Assembly: GCF_038396765.1 (NCBI RefSeq)
Contig: NZ_CP150096.1
Coordinates: 5,253,001 to 5,317,000 of the forward strand
DNA: 64,000 bases
From: Chitinophaga caseinilytica
GTDB lineage: Bacteria; Bacteroidota; Bacteroidia; Chitinophagales; Chitinophagaceae
Reading direction: 5' to 3'
The position numbers were made by a program, and so were the translations under genes. The notes beneath the pieces are model-generated. The model saw only the letters and a list, made by a program, of their open reading frames with translations. It was not told the DNA's origin and ran no database searches. Shown in pieces: positions 54,233 through 63,403 of the stretch. The first letter of the stretch is position 1. The number at the start of each line of letters is the position of its first letter.

Positions 54233-55527
54233 AAAAACTGCTGGACAGGAACCTGAAGGCTTTTCTCCTCTACGCCCTGGTGGTGTTCCTGGCGAGCGTG
54301 CCGGCTTATTTCCTTATCGTGGATTTCATCTGGCGCACCGAGCTGCACGAGCACAACGAGATCGTGGCGATGCGGGCCAAGGAGAATTTCCAACGGCTCT
54401 CGGGCGATACGGCCGCGCTCAACGCCAGCATCGACGCCTGGAACCGCATCCAGCCGGAAGCCGGCATCGTGCCGGTGAACGCCATGGACGAAGACAGCGT
54501 GTACACCGTGTACCGCTACACCAGCCTCTCCGGCCACGAGGAGCTCGACCGCTTCCATGGGCTTATCAGTTATTTCACGGCCGGTGGACAGGCGTACAAA
54601 ATGACCGTCGAAACCAACATCGAGGAATCTTACGAAACGATCTCGGCGATCACGGCGGTGACGGCCTTGTTCTTCCTCTTGTTGCTGGCCGGTTTCCTGT
54701 TGCTCAATAAGAAGCTGTCGAAACAGTTGTGGGCGCCGTTTCATGAAACTGTGGGCAAACTGGAGGCATACGATCTGAAGAGCCAGTCGCAAATCCCCCT
54801 GCCGCAGACCGATATCATCGAGTTCGAATCTTTGCACGCGGGCATCCGCAAGCTGATCAGCGGCAACATCGCGGCGTACCGCGAGCAGAAGGAATTCACG
54901 GAAAACGCGTCGCACGAATTGCAGACGCCCCTGGCCATCGTTCAATCGAAACTCGACCTGTTTTTGCAGACGGAGGGGTTGACGGAAGAGCAGTCCGGCA
55001 TCATCGAAGCAGCCAACCATTCGTTGTCGCGCGTGTCGCGCATCAACCGCAACCTCGTACTGCTGGCTAAAATCGAAAACGGGCAGTTCGCTTCGGAGGA
55101 AACGGTGGAGATCACGGGCATCGTGAAGGAATTGACGGGGGAAATGGAAGATTTTTTAACGGAAAAAAACATCCGCCTGGAGCTGGATGCGCCCGGCACC
55201 TGCACGGTTACCGGCAATGCGGCGCTCGTTGAGATACTGCTCACGAACCTGCTCATGAACGCCATCCGGCATACGCCCGACGGCGGTGAAATGCGGGCCG
55301 TCATCAGCAGCGGATCGGTCAGCATCGCCAATTCCGGCGCTTCGCCCCTTCCGGAAGACAAACTGTTCAAACGGTTCTCTTCCGCTGCGGCCCACACAAC
55401 CGGCACGGGCCTCGGTCTGGCCATCGTGCGGCAAATCTGCCAGTTGTACGGATGGCAGGTCGGCTACGGGTTCCGGGACGGCATGCATCATTTTACCGTC
55501 GCGTTCACCGGCGGAAAGGAAGAATAA
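54229..55527 (+). CDS. Sensor histidine kinase
   Basis: 432 aa from the ATG at 54229 (MKKLLDRNLKAFLLYALVVF), which gives the usual 4-bp ATGA overlap with the regulator; an ATG at 54220 is 9 bp upstream. TM1 at about 11-33, a periplasmic sensor of about 100 residues, TM2 (about 142-165, TAVTALFFLLLLAGFLLLNK), a linker, the H-box NASHELQTPLAIVQSKLDLF, and HATPase motifs LLTNLLMNAIRHTPDGGEMR and GTGLGLAIVRQICQLYGW. The signal is unknown; the downstream genes suggest an envelope cue. Confidence 0.92.
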   Translation: MKKLLDRNLKAFLLYALVVFLASVPAYFLIVDFIWRTELHEHNEIVAMRAKENFQRLSGDTAALNASIDAWNRIQPEAGIVPVNAMDEDSVYTVYRYTSLSGHEELDRFHGLISYFTAGGQAYKMTVETNIEESYETISAITAVTALFFLLLLAGFLLLNKKLSKQLWAPFHETVGKLEAYDLKSQSQIPLPQTDIIEFESLHAGIRKLISGNIAAYREQKEFTENASHELQTPLAIVQSKLDLFLQTEGLTEEQSGIIEAANHSLSRVSRINRNLVLLAKIENGQFASEETVEITGIVKELTGEMEDFLTEKNIRLELDAPGTCTVTGNAALVEILLTNLLMNAIRHTPDGGEMRAVISSGSVSIANSGASPLPEDKLFKRFSSAAAHTTGTGLGLAIVRQICQLYGWQVGYGFRDGMHHFTVAFTGGKEE

Positions 55528-55539
55528 TATCAACACCAT

Positions 55540-56247
55540 ATGTTCAACATCGTTTTCAGATGGCAGGTGGCTGCGATGCTCCTGCTGTCGGGCACCTGCT
55601 TTGCCCAGGAAATCAAACAGCCGCTCCCATACGACAGCCTGTACCGCATGCGGCCCATCAACTTCCGCCGGGAACTTTTCATACCCGGATCCCTTATCCT
55701 GGCTGGCATTGCGGCCAACGGGAACGGGCCGGAAGGTTTTAAGAAAGAACTGGTGGAAGAGCGGAACGAACATATGTCTGCCTTCCATACCCATATCGAC
55801 AATTACCTGCAATACGCGCCCATCGCCATCGCGTACGGGCTGGATGCGGCGGGCATCCCTTCGCGGACGGACATCCGGAACCGAACCGCCATCCTCATCA
55901 AAGGCGAAGCGATGATGTTCGCCACCGTGAGCCTGCTGAAAAATACCACGCATCAGCTCCGGCCAGACGGCACTACCTATAATTCTTTCCCTTCCGGGCA
56001 TACGGCGCAGGCCTTCGCCGCGGCCACCTTCCTCTCTGAAGAATACAAGCACCGCTTCCCCTGGATGCCTTATGCCGCTTACGGCGTGGCTTCGGCAGTG
56101 GGCGGGCTCCGCATCGCCAATAACCGCCACTACGTCAGCGATGTGCTGGTGGGCGCCGGCCTCGGGATCCTGTCCATGAAAGTGGCGTACTGGACGCACC
56201 GGTACAAATGGAATAAAAAGAATAAAACCGTAGCTGATCCGTTCTAA
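55540..56247 (+). CDS. PAP2 family phosphatase
   Basis: 235 aa with a signal peptide (LLLSGTCFAQ) and acid-phosphatase motifs in order: Lys134-x6-Arg141-Pro142 (KNTTHQLRP), Pro151-Ser-Gly-His154 (PSGHTAQ), and Arg191-x5-His197-x3-Asp201 (RIANNRHYVSD). The catalytic His and Asp are all present. Few long TM helices are visible, so it may be a periplasmic or loosely membrane-bound form rather than the six-TM type. Substrates in the family include lipid phosphates and the lipid A phosphates. It starts 12 bp after the kinase stop. Confidence 0.92.
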   Translation: MFNIVFRWQVAAMLLLSGTCFAQEIKQPLPYDSLYRMRPINFRRELFIPGSLILAGIAANGNGPEGFKKELVEERNEHMSAFHTHIDNYLQYAPIAIAYGLDAAGIPSRTDIRNRTAILIKGEAMMFATVSLLKNTTHQLRPDGTTYNSFPSGHTAQAFAAATFLSEEYKHRFPWMPYAAYGVASAVGGLRIANNRHYVSDVLVGAGLGILSMKVAYWTHRYKWNKKNKTVADPF

Positions 56248-56287
56248 TTTTCTTCCAATTCGGGTACGAGCTTTACAGGAAAAAGAA

Positions 56288-58687
56288 ATGCAGCATATCC
56301 TGTTTTTCGTCCTGTTGATCATTTCCCTTCCAACTTTCGCCCAATCCGTAACGATCTCCGGGCAAGCGCGCGACGCATCCCGGAAAACGCCGCTGGCTTT
56401 CGTTACCGTTACGCTGCACCGGGCGGCAGACAGCAGCCTGGTAGCGGGAACGGTAAGCGGGGACGACGGGCGGTTTTCCATTCCGGCACCCCAAACCGGC
56501 AATTACCTCCTGAAGCTCACGGTGCTGGGATATGCCACCGCCTGGGAACAAATCCTCACCGGCCGCCTCAGCAACTTCCTCGACCTGGGGCATATCGACC
56601 TCGCCGAAACCGCCGGGCAGCTGAAAGAAGTGACCGTGACCGGTAAACAGGCCGACGGATTGAACGCCAAAATGGACAAGCAAACCTATTCCATGTCGGC
56701 CAACGTGGCCAGGGCCGGCGGTTCCGTGCTGGAAGCCATGGCCAACCTGCCCGGGGTAACCGTGACGCAGGAAGGGAAAGTGCAGCTCCGTGGGAATGAT
56801 AAAGTGATGGTGCTGATCGACGGGCAACAAACGGCTTTGACGGGTTACGGCGGACAGGCGAGCCTGGGCAACATCAGCGCCTCCGCCATCGAAAAGATCG
56901 AGATCATCAACAACCCGTCCGCCCGGTACGATGCCAACGGGAATGCGGGGATCGTCAATATTATCTTCAAAAAGGAAAAGAAGGAAGGCTGGAACGGGAA
57001 ACTGGGGATGAATGCAGGTTTGGGCGCGTTGTGGGAAAAAGAGCCCAACTTCCCGGGGATCCGGCCGCAATACCGCGCCACGCCGAAGATCAACCCTTCC
57101 GTGTCGCTGAACTACCGCAAAAACCGGGTGAACCTCTTCTTCCAGGGAGATAACCTTTACACCCACACGCTCAATAAAAACGAATTTACGGACAGGTTTT
57201 ATGCGAACGGGGATACCATCCGCCAGCAGCTGAAACGCAACCGCAGAACGAACGTCACCACCGGGAAAGCGGGCGCAGACTGGTTTGTGGACGACCGCAA
57301 TACACTCACGGTGTCTGGGTTGTACAGCCGCGAAAAGATCCTCGACGACGGCGATCAGCCTTTCTTCGACAACCAGCTGAAAAAACGGCACCGCCTCTGG
57401 CAGTTCCTGGAAGACGAGATCAAGATCACCGCTACCGCATCCCTCCAATGGCAGCGGCTGTTCCCCCAGGCGGGGCGCAAGCTGCAGGTGACCGCCAACT
57501 ATACCTTCCACCGCGAAGACGAGCAATACTTCTTTACCAATATCAATCCCACCTTCACCGGCGTAGATTCGTTCAAGTTATTATCTGACGAACATGTGGC
57601 CGATATCAGCATCGACTACGTCCACCCGCTGAAGTTCGGGCGCGCCGAGGGCGGCTTCAAGTTCCGGCGGAGATACATCCCCACCAACATGCGCTTCATC
57701 CCCGGCCTCAACTCCCCGCTGGACACTACCGCCGGCGGATGGGCGGATTATTCCGAGACCATCCCCGCCATTTACGGCAACTACATCCTGGAGCGCGAAA
57801 AATGGGAACTGGAAGCCGGCCTGCGGGTGGAAGCCGTGCAGATCGAGTACGACGTAAACCCCAGCCACCGTACCTACAAAAGCGATGGCTACAGCTACAC
57901 ACAACCGTTCCCCACGGTGCGGATCGCTTATAAACCGGCTGCGGATGCGCGGTTTTCGTTCTTCTACAACCGCCGGGTAGACCGGCCCAACGAAGTCGAC
58001 ATCCGGATTTTCCCGAAATACGACGATGCCGAGATCATCAAGGTCGGCAATCCCGGTTTGCGGCCGCAGTTCACCGATAATTTCGAACTGGGCTATACGA
58101 AGAACTGGGCCGCCACATCGCTCTATGCCGCCGCTTTCCACAAATCCATCAACGCTACCATCACGCGCATCGCCAGTACCGTGCCGGGCAGTACGCTGAT
58201 CTACAATATTTTCCAGAACGCCGGCCGCAGCTTCAATACGGGGCTGGAAGCCAATGTTTCCCGCCAGTTCGGCAAGGCGCAAATGAGCTTGTATGCTACG
58301 GGGTACAAGAACGTTATCCGGCCGTTTTCGGTCGTGAACCAATATCCCGAACCACATACCTTCTCGGCGGAAAGGGAGGAACTGATTTCCGGGAACGTGA
58401 AGCTGAACGGGAATTTCCGGCTGCCGGGCAAAACAGATGTACAGGTAACGGCCGTTTGGATGGCGCCCGACATCATCCCGCAGGGCCGGATATACGGCCG
58501 GTTTTATGTAGACGCCGGTATGAAGAAGACGTTCAATGGCGGGAGAAGCGAGCTTACGCTCAACGCCACCGACCTGGCCGGAACGCTCCGCATCAAACGG
58601 AAAGTGGATGGGGACGGCTTCCATTATACCAGTACCGATTATTACGAAACGCAGGTGATCCGCGCCGGGTACGCCTGGAAATTCTAA
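56288..58687 (+). CDS. TonB-dependent receptor, OMP_b-brl_3 type
   Basis: 799 aa. Signal peptide MQHILFFVLLIISLPTFAQS; carboxypeptidase-regulatory-like domain (about 22-100); plug (about 115-225) with SVLEAMANLPGVTVTQEGKV, DKVMVLIDGQQTALTGYGGQ and IEKIEIINNPSARYDANGNA; a barrel ending RAGYAWKF with terminal Phe. It resembles the receptor at 41410-43743 in domain order. No SusD or FecR partner. It begins 40 bp after the PAP2 gene and lies 6 bp before the LtaS-like gene. Confidence 0.9.
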   Translation: MQHILFFVLLIISLPTFAQSVTISGQARDASRKTPLAFVTVTLHRAADSSLVAGTVSGDDGRFSIPAPQTGNYLLKLTVLGYATAWEQILTGRLSNFLDLGHIDLAETAGQLKEVTVTGKQADGLNAKMDKQTYSMSANVARAGGSVLEAMANLPGVTVTQEGKVQLRGNDKVMVLIDGQQTALTGYGGQASLGNISASAIEKIEIINNPSARYDANGNAGIVNIIFKKEKKEGWNGKLGMNAGLGALWEKEPNFPGIRPQYRATPKINPSVSLNYRKNRVNLFFQGDNLYTHTLNKNEFTDRFYANGDTIRQQLKRNRRTNVTTGKAGADWFVDDRNTLTVSGLYSREKILDDGDQPFFDNQLKKRHRLWQFLEDEIKITATASLQWQRLFPQAGRKLQVTANYTFHREDEQYFFTNINPTFTGVDSFKLLSDEHVADISIDYVHPLKFGRAEGGFKFRRRYIPTNMRFIPGLNSPLDTTAGGWADYSETIPAIYGNYILEREKWELEAGLRVEAVQIEYDVNPSHRTYKSDGYSYTQPFPTVRIAYKPAADARFSFFYNRRVDRPNEVDIRIFPKYDDAEIIKVGNPGLRPQFTDNFELGYTKNWAATSLYAAAFHKSINATITRIASTVPGSTLIYNIFQNAGRSFNTGLEANVSRQFGKAQMSLYATGYKNVIRPFSVVNQYPEPHTFSAEREELISGNVKLNGNFRLPGKTDVQVTAVWMAPDIIPQGRIYGRFYVDAGMKKTFNGGRSELTLNATDLAGTLRIKRKVDGDGFHYTSTDYYETQVIRAGYAWKF

Positions 58688-58693
58688 AACATC

Positions 58694-60658
58694 ATGGACA
58701 TGTACTTATCTCGCCATAAAAACTATCGACTGATGACCGGGTTCGCGGTCATGTTCCTGGGCCTTTCCACGCTGCTGCGGCTCATTTTGCTGATTATTTC
58801 CCTGAAGAGCGCCGACCTGACGTTCCTCGCGTTCCTGCGCATTTTCGGGTTCGGGTTGATGTTCGACATCGGGGTGGCCGCCTTCTTCCTGCTGCCATAC
58901 GCCGCGTACCTGCTGCTGCTGCCGGCCCGCTGGAGCAACAGTTGGTTCAACCGCATCGTGACGCCGGTGTTTTTCTTCATCGGCACGCTGATCTTAATGT
59001 TCTCCTTCTTCGCCGAGCTCACGTTCTGGCTGGAGTTCGAAAGCCGGTTCAATTTTATTGCGGTGGATTACCTGGTGTACACCTACGAAGTTGTCCAGAA
59101 CATCAATGAATCCTATCCCCTGCCGATCCTTATCGGTTGCATGCTGGCCGTGACGGGCATCATCACCTGGGCTTTCGCCTACGCGGGGATTTTCCGGTCG
59201 GCTTACCGGGGCGAAACGCCCTTCCTGCAGCGGGCGGGCGTTTTCGCCGGACTGTTAGCGGTGGCCGGGATATACGGATTTTTCATCGGGAACGGCCTCC
59301 CCGAGCGCGGGCACAACCGCTATCAGGACGAGCTGGCGAAAGCAGGGATTTACTCCTTCTTTTCCGCGTTCAAAAACAACGAGCTGAATTACGACCATTT
59401 CTACAAACTCATCGAAGAAAAGGATGCCTTCTCCACCGTGCGCGCCTGCCTGCAGGAGCCGAACAGCCAATATCTGCATGATGGCCCCTCGATCTGGCGG
59501 CACATCCGGCACGATGGCACCGAATTGCATCCCAACGTGATCCTGGTCACGATCGAAAGCCTGAGCGCCGACTTCCTCGGGCGCTTCGGCAACAAACAGG
59601 GCCTTACGCCCGTGCTGGATTCCCTCGCCGGAGAAAACCTCGTGTTCGACCAGATGTACGCCACGGGCACGCGGACCGTTCGCGGGATGGAAGCACTGTC
59701 TCTCGCCGTTCCCCCCACACCCGGCAGCAGCATCGTCCGCCGGCCGGGAAACGGGGATCTTTCGACCGTGGGGGCTATCTTCCGCACAAAAGGCTACGCC
59801 ACCAGTTTCATCTACGGGGGCGACGGCTTCTTCGATAACATGAACGCTTTCTTCGGCAGCAACGGCTACAACATCGTGGACAAGGGCCGGAACCTGCTCC
59901 TGGGCGACCGGTTCGCCGCCAGCAGGACCCAAATCCCCGACAGCCTCATCCATTTCCGCAATGCCTGGGGCATCTGCGACGAAGACCTCTACGCCGCCGT
60001 TATCCGCGAAGCCGGAAAGCAATTCCGCAGCGGCAAACCATTCTTCGACTTCGTAATGACCACTTCCAACCACCGCCCGTTCACCTATCCCGACGGGAAA
60101 GTCGGCTACCCCTCCGGCTCCGGCCGCGAAGGCGCCGTGCAATATACCGACTACGCCATCGGGCAGTTCCTGAAAGCCGCGCAAAAAGAGCCCTGGTTTG
60201 CCAATACCGTTATCATCTTCGTGGCAGACCATTGCGCCAGCAGCGCCGGGAAGAACGAAATCGACGTCGCCAAATACCACATCCCCGCCATTATCTGCCA
60301 CCTGCCGGATGCGCGGCCCGATTCCATTCCGCAACGTTGCTCCCAGATCGACCTGTTCCCCACGCTGTTCGGCCTCCTGCACTGGAATTACGACAGCAAC
60401 CTTTATGGCCTAGACGTAAGGCAGCCCGGTTACCGCCCGCGGGCATTCCTTGGCACCTACCAGAAGCTGGCGTATTTGCAAAGCGACGGCATGGTGATCC
60501 TTTCCCCGCAACAACGCGTGAAAACGATGCAATACTCCCTCGCCAGCGACAGCCAGGTCCCCGTAAAAGCCGACGACCGTACCGTCAGGGAAGCGATCGC
60601 GTATTACCAGACGGCATACTATTTGTTCAAACATGGCGGGCTGCAGGCGAAAAAGTGA
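58694..60658 (+). CDS. LtaS-like sulfatase-fold phosphotransferase
   Basis: 654 aa. About five TM helices in residues 15-200 and a C-terminal sulfatase-fold domain (about 275-600). Family residues are present: VILVTIESLSADFLGRFGN with metal ligand Glu288, MYATGTRTVRGMEALSLAVP with the nucleophile Thr at 326 or 328, MTTSNHRPFTYPDG with the conserved His, and VADHCAS with the Asp-His metal pair. This Gram-negative group is related to LtaS and OpgB and transfers phosphoglycerol or a similar head group, from phospholipid to an envelope acceptor. No lipoteichoic acid is expected here. Last gene of the two-component-PAP2-receptor run. Confidence 0.9.
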   Translation: MDMYLSRHKNYRLMTGFAVMFLGLSTLLRLILLIISLKSADLTFLAFLRIFGFGLMFDIGVAAFFLLPYAAYLLLLPARWSNSWFNRIVTPVFFFIGTLILMFSFFAELTFWLEFESRFNFIAVDYLVYTYEVVQNINESYPLPILIGCMLAVTGIITWAFAYAGIFRSAYRGETPFLQRAGVFAGLLAVAGIYGFFIGNGLPERGHNRYQDELAKAGIYSFFSAFKNNELNYDHFYKLIEEKDAFSTVRACLQEPNSQYLHDGPSIWRHIRHDGTELHPNVILVTIESLSADFLGRFGNKQGLTPVLDSLAGENLVFDQMYATGTRTVRGMEALSLAVPPTPGSSIVRRPGNGDLSTVGAIFRTKGYATSFIYGGDGFFDNMNAFFGSNGYNIVDKGRNLLLGDRFAASRTQIPDSLIHFRNAWGICDEDLYAAVIREAGKQFRSGKPFFDFVMTTSNHRPFTYPDGKVGYPSGSGREGAVQYTDYAIGQFLKAAQKEPWFANTVIIFVADHCASSAGKNEIDVAKYHIPAIICHLPDARPDSIPQRCSQIDLFPTLFGLLHWNYDSNLYGLDVRQPGYRPRAFLGTYQKLAYLQSDGMVILSPQQRVKTMQYSLASDSQVPVKADDRTVREAIAYYQTAYYLFKHGGLQAKK

Positions 60659-60692
60659 CAGCGGCCCATCATCTCCAACAAAACATATCCGC

Positions 60693-61085
60693 ATGAAAAC
60701 AAAGAAAATCTGGGCGAATTTCAGCGTAAAAGACGTGGAGCGCACTTCCAGGTTCTACCATCAACTCGGGTTTACGGAAAACAAATCCGCGCATCCCGGG
60801 CTTGCCAGTTTCTTTTTTGGTGACAATCGGTTCGTGATCCATTTCTTCCAGCAAGGCTCACAGATCGACGCGTATCTGCCGCCCGGCGCGACTTCCCCTG
60901 AGGTCATTTTTACCCTTGCGGCTTCGTCGAGGGAGGAAGCGGACCAATGGAAAGAAAAGGTGCAGGCTGCGGGCGGAACGATTTACGGCAATGACGGACA
61001 GGATACTTCCGGCTATTACGGGTTTATGTTTGCCGATCCTGACGGGCACCGGTTCAATGTGCTGGTGATGGAAGAAGGGATGTAA
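60693..61085 (+). CDS. VOC (glyoxalase/bleomycin resistance) family protein
   Basis: 130 aa from the ATG at 60693 (MKTKKIWANFSVKDVERTSR). Two beta-alpha-beta-beta-beta units: the first starts SVKDVERTSRFYHQLGFTEN, the second runs to GYYGFMFADPDGHRFNVLVM, the typical C-terminal VOC signature. Function within the superfamily (resistance protein, dioxygenase or isomerase) cannot be told. Probably cotranscribed with the EamA gene 9 bp downstream. Confidence 0.9.
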   Translation: MKTKKIWANFSVKDVERTSRFYHQLGFTENKSAHPGLASFFFGDNRFVIHFFQQGSQIDAYLPPGATSPEVIFTLAASSREEADQWKEKVQAAGGTIYGNDGQDTSGYYGFMFADPDGHRFNVLVMEEGM

Positions 61086-61094
61086 CTCATCGTT

Positions 61095-61508
61095 ATGTGG
61101 AAATATTACGCTTTGCTTTCGGCGCTTTTCGCCGGCATGACGGCCGTGCTGGCCAAAATCGGCATCAAAGGCGTTCCATCTAATGTGGCTACGGCCGTGC
61201 GGACGCTGGTGATCCTGTTCGTCGCGTTCGGCATCATCATCGCTACCGGCGAGATCAGGGACATCAGATCCATCGGGCGCAGAAGCCTCCTGTTCCTGGT
61301 GCTGAGCGGCATTGCCACGGGGCTGTCGTGGATCATGTATTTCAAGGCGCTGGAACTGGGGCCCGTTTCCAAAGTGGCGCCGATAGACAAGCTCAGCGTT
61401 GCCGTGGCCATCGGACTGTCGGTCATCTTCCTGAACGAAACGGTGGATTGGAAAACCCTTGCCGGCGCGGGGCTCATCATCGCCGGAACGATCGTCCTCA
61501 TCCGTTGA
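61095..61508 (+). CDS. EamA-family half-size transporter
   Basis: 137 aa with five predicted TM helices (YYALLSALFAGMTAVLAKIG; TAVRTLVILFVAFGIIIATG; SLLFLVLSGIATGLSWIMYF; KVAPIDKLSVAVAIGLSVIF; TLAGAGLIIAGTIVLIR). It contains one EamA repeat where typical drug/metabolite transporters have two, so it would act as a dimer like EmrE. Substrate unknown. The GAGLIIAGTIVL end is typical of the family. Confidence 0.88.
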   Translation: MWKYYALLSALFAGMTAVLAKIGIKGVPSNVATAVRTLVILFVAFGIIIATGEIRDIRSIGRRSLLFLVLSGIATGLSWIMYFKALELGPVSKVAPIDKLSVAVAIGLSVIFLNETVDWKTLAGAGLIIAGTIVLIR

Positions 61509-61601
61509 CAGGGCTTTTACATTTACTGTACGGATTAAGTTTTTCCAATAAACGATCGGTTGAGTTATGAAAAGCTTAGATTGCGTAGCGATGGCAGTGC
61601 A

Positions 61602-62002
61602 TCAATGTTCGGACAGGTACCGTAAAAAAGCCAGAAAATCCGCGCCCATTTCAATGGATTCTTCGGGAGACATGCCGATGTACGGCACTTCGAGGAAAAC
61701 GCCATCCGCCTTCCGTATGGCGAACCCAGCATCGCCCCCGTTCGATGCGAAAAAAACAGGCTGCTGGAATACCCGTCATCGTTTTCCGGCGCGTAGTACG
61801 GATTCAATGCACAGATTTCATCGATCGTCCAGAAAGCTACATAATACGTCCCGATTTCCCCGTAAGCGCCATTATGCCGCAACGCGAAACTGAGCCAATC
61901 CCCATCTACTTGAAAATCGATCTTTTGCAGCAGCTGTTCGGCCTCCGGCCCGGAAGGCGCTTCCTGGAATTCGAAATTGGCCAAAAGCGTTTCTATTGTC
62001 AT
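61602..62002 (-). pseudogene. SUKH (SMI1/KNR4) family protein, frameshifted
   Basis: The frame from the ATG at 62002 gives a good SUKH start (MTIETLLANFEFQEAPSGPE, LSFALRHNGAYGEIGTYYVA, LNPYYAPENDDGYSSS) but after the run of seven A's at 61750-61756 it turns into nonsense ending at 61565. Adding one base to the run restores a sensible reading: ASNGGDAGFAIRKADGVFLE, VPYIGMSPEESIEMGADFLA, FLRYLSEH, stop at 61602. The intact protein would have about 134 aa, normal for the family, which includes immunity proteins against contact-dependent toxins. Either a sequencing error in the homopolymer or a real mutation. Confidence 0.85.
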
Positions 62003-62028
62003 AATTGGAGATTGCCGGTTAATTCTTT

Positions 62029-62538
62029 TTACTTCCCTTTCGCCGAAATCCGCAACAGCTCGTTTCGCATCCCCGGCACGCGGTGGATCACGATCTTCAT
62101 CCCTTCCCGCATATCCCCGAACCCCAAATCCGGGAATATCACCACATCCACCCCGGTATCGATCACCCCATGTTCGGTTTTCAGCGTAAACAGCACAACG
62201 CCGGCCCTGAACGATCGCCGCGAAATGCTTTCCACCGTGGCTTCAACGATCTCCTTGCGCTCCGCCCCCGCATACCCGGCAAGATTCCTGTAATACGGAT
62301 AAATGTACCGCGCCGCACCGAAGCAAAGCCCCGCAAACGCCAGCGGCACTGCGTAACTGAAGAAATCAGGCCGGCCGTCCACAAAACTCATAACCGCCTG
62401 GTACACGATGAATCCCAAACCGCCGGCGAGCGGCAGAATGAGCAGTAGGAAAACGAGTATCCTCGCGCGGAAAACCCCGCGCATCCTGCGTTTTTCCTCG
62501 CTTGTAAGTTCGGTGGTAATAATGCTGTGCGTTTTCAA
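62029..62538 (-). CDS. Two-TM membrane protein of unknown function
   Basis: 169 aa. No ATG lies at the N-terminal side of the conserved region; the start is probably the TTG at 62538 (reads MKTHSIITTELTSEEKRRMR), with an internal ATG at 62484 as alternative. TM helices at about 27-50 (ARILVFLLLILPLAGGLGFI) and about 60-80. The C-terminal domain (about 92-169: KEIVEATVESISRRSFRAGV, DVVIFPDLGFGDMREGMKIV) looks like a small beta-barrel-type fold. No family recognised. It is close to the SUKH gene on the same strand. Confidence 0.65.
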   Translation of the reverse strand: MKTHSIITTELTSEEKRRMRGVFRARILVFLLLILPLAGGLGFIVYQAVMSFVDGRPDFFSYAVPLAFAGLCFGAARYIYPYYRNLAGYAGAERKEIVEATVESISRRSFRAGVVLFTLKTEHGVIDTGVDVVIFPDLGFGDMREGMKIVIHRVPGMRNELLRISAKGK

Positions 62539-62601
62539 TGGCCGTAAAGTTGCCGATTATTTCGTTCCCGCACAATCCCTGCAATCCGGGAGTTTTGGCC
62601 T

Positions 62602-63240
62602 TTATTTTTTCTCCGCCCAGACATATGCCCGCCGGGTAGGGTATTCCATATTTTCATTCGGTCGCCGCTCGATGGCATCGATAACGCGGAACCCCGTTTT
62701 CTGGAGCAACTGAACGATATCGTCCGTTTTGAAGAAGTACAGATCGATGTCGATCTCCTTGTCGTGCGCTTTGTCGAAATGCCGGACTTCCTCCCCCACA
62801 TGATAAGAAAACAAGAAATCACCACCCGCTTTCAATACCCGGTTGATTTCCCCGAAACACTGCCTCACCTCTTCGAGCGAAAAATGAACGATCGCGTAGA
62901 ACGCCAGCGCACTGCCCAGGTGCCCGGGCGGGAACCCGATATGCAGCAAATCGCCGGTCTCGAAACGGATTTGCGGGGAAAGCTTACGGGCCACTTCGAC
63001 CATCGCCGGCGCCAGATCGATGCCCACAATGTTTTCCAGTCCATTGTCATGCAGGAACCGCGTGGTTTGCCCCGGCCCGCAGCCGAAATCCGCGCATAAT
63101 CCTTCTTCTTTGTTCGCCCTGGCAAATTCTTTCAGCAGCAGGCGGTCGACGTGCTTTCCCGAAAGCTCGTCCCACCGTTCCACCGCATAATCTCCGGCAA
63201 CGAGGTTATAACATTCCAGTATTTTTTCGGGTGAATTCAT
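62602..63240 (-). CDS. Class I SAM-dependent methyltransferase
   Basis: 212 aa from the ATG at 63240 (MNSPEKILECYNLVAGDYAV); a longer in-frame start at 63288 is less likely. Rossmann-like methyltransferase: motif I in LCADFGCGPGQTTRFLHDNG (about 48-67), the acidic residue at NIVGIDLAPAMVEVARKL, motif II/III in RFETGDLLHIGFPPG, and SALAFYAIVHFSLEEVRQCF for motif IV. Methyltransferase_25/11 type; the acceptor is unknown. It diverges from the peptidase-like gene at the right edge. Confidence 0.9.
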   Translation of the reverse strand: MNSPEKILECYNLVAGDYAVERWDELSGKHVDRLLLKEFARANKEEGLCADFGCGPGQTTRFLHDNGLENIVGIDLAPAMVEVARKLSPQIRFETGDLLHIGFPPGHLGSALAFYAIVHFSLEEVRQCFGEINRVLKAGGDFLFSYHVGEEVRHFDKAHDKEIDIDLYFFKTDDIVQLLQKTGFRVIDAIERRPNENMEYPTRRAYVWAEKK

Positions 63241-63332
63241 GATCTGGTGTTTTATTTCGGTAATGAACGGAAGGGTTAACGATCGCAATACCCTGAAATT
63301 AAGCTGTATTTATGATGTTGCGGGATAAAATT

Positions 63333-63340
63333 TACCTTTG
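63333..63340 (+). promoter_or_regulatory. Candidate -7 element of the right-edge gene
   Basis: TACCTTTG, an exact TAnnTTTG match, 63 bp before the ATG at 63404. TTTA at 63309-63312, 20 bp upstream, could be a weak -33 element. Confidence 0.4.
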
Positions 63341-63403
63341 CTGTTGAATGCATTATATTTACGCTAACTAAGATTTACCCTGACCCAAAAAGCTCGTCCC
63401 TGT

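Noticed and set aside
61565..61601. C-terminal extension of the SUKH reading frame
   Set aside because: The residues after the seven-base run do not resemble the family; the +1 frame does.
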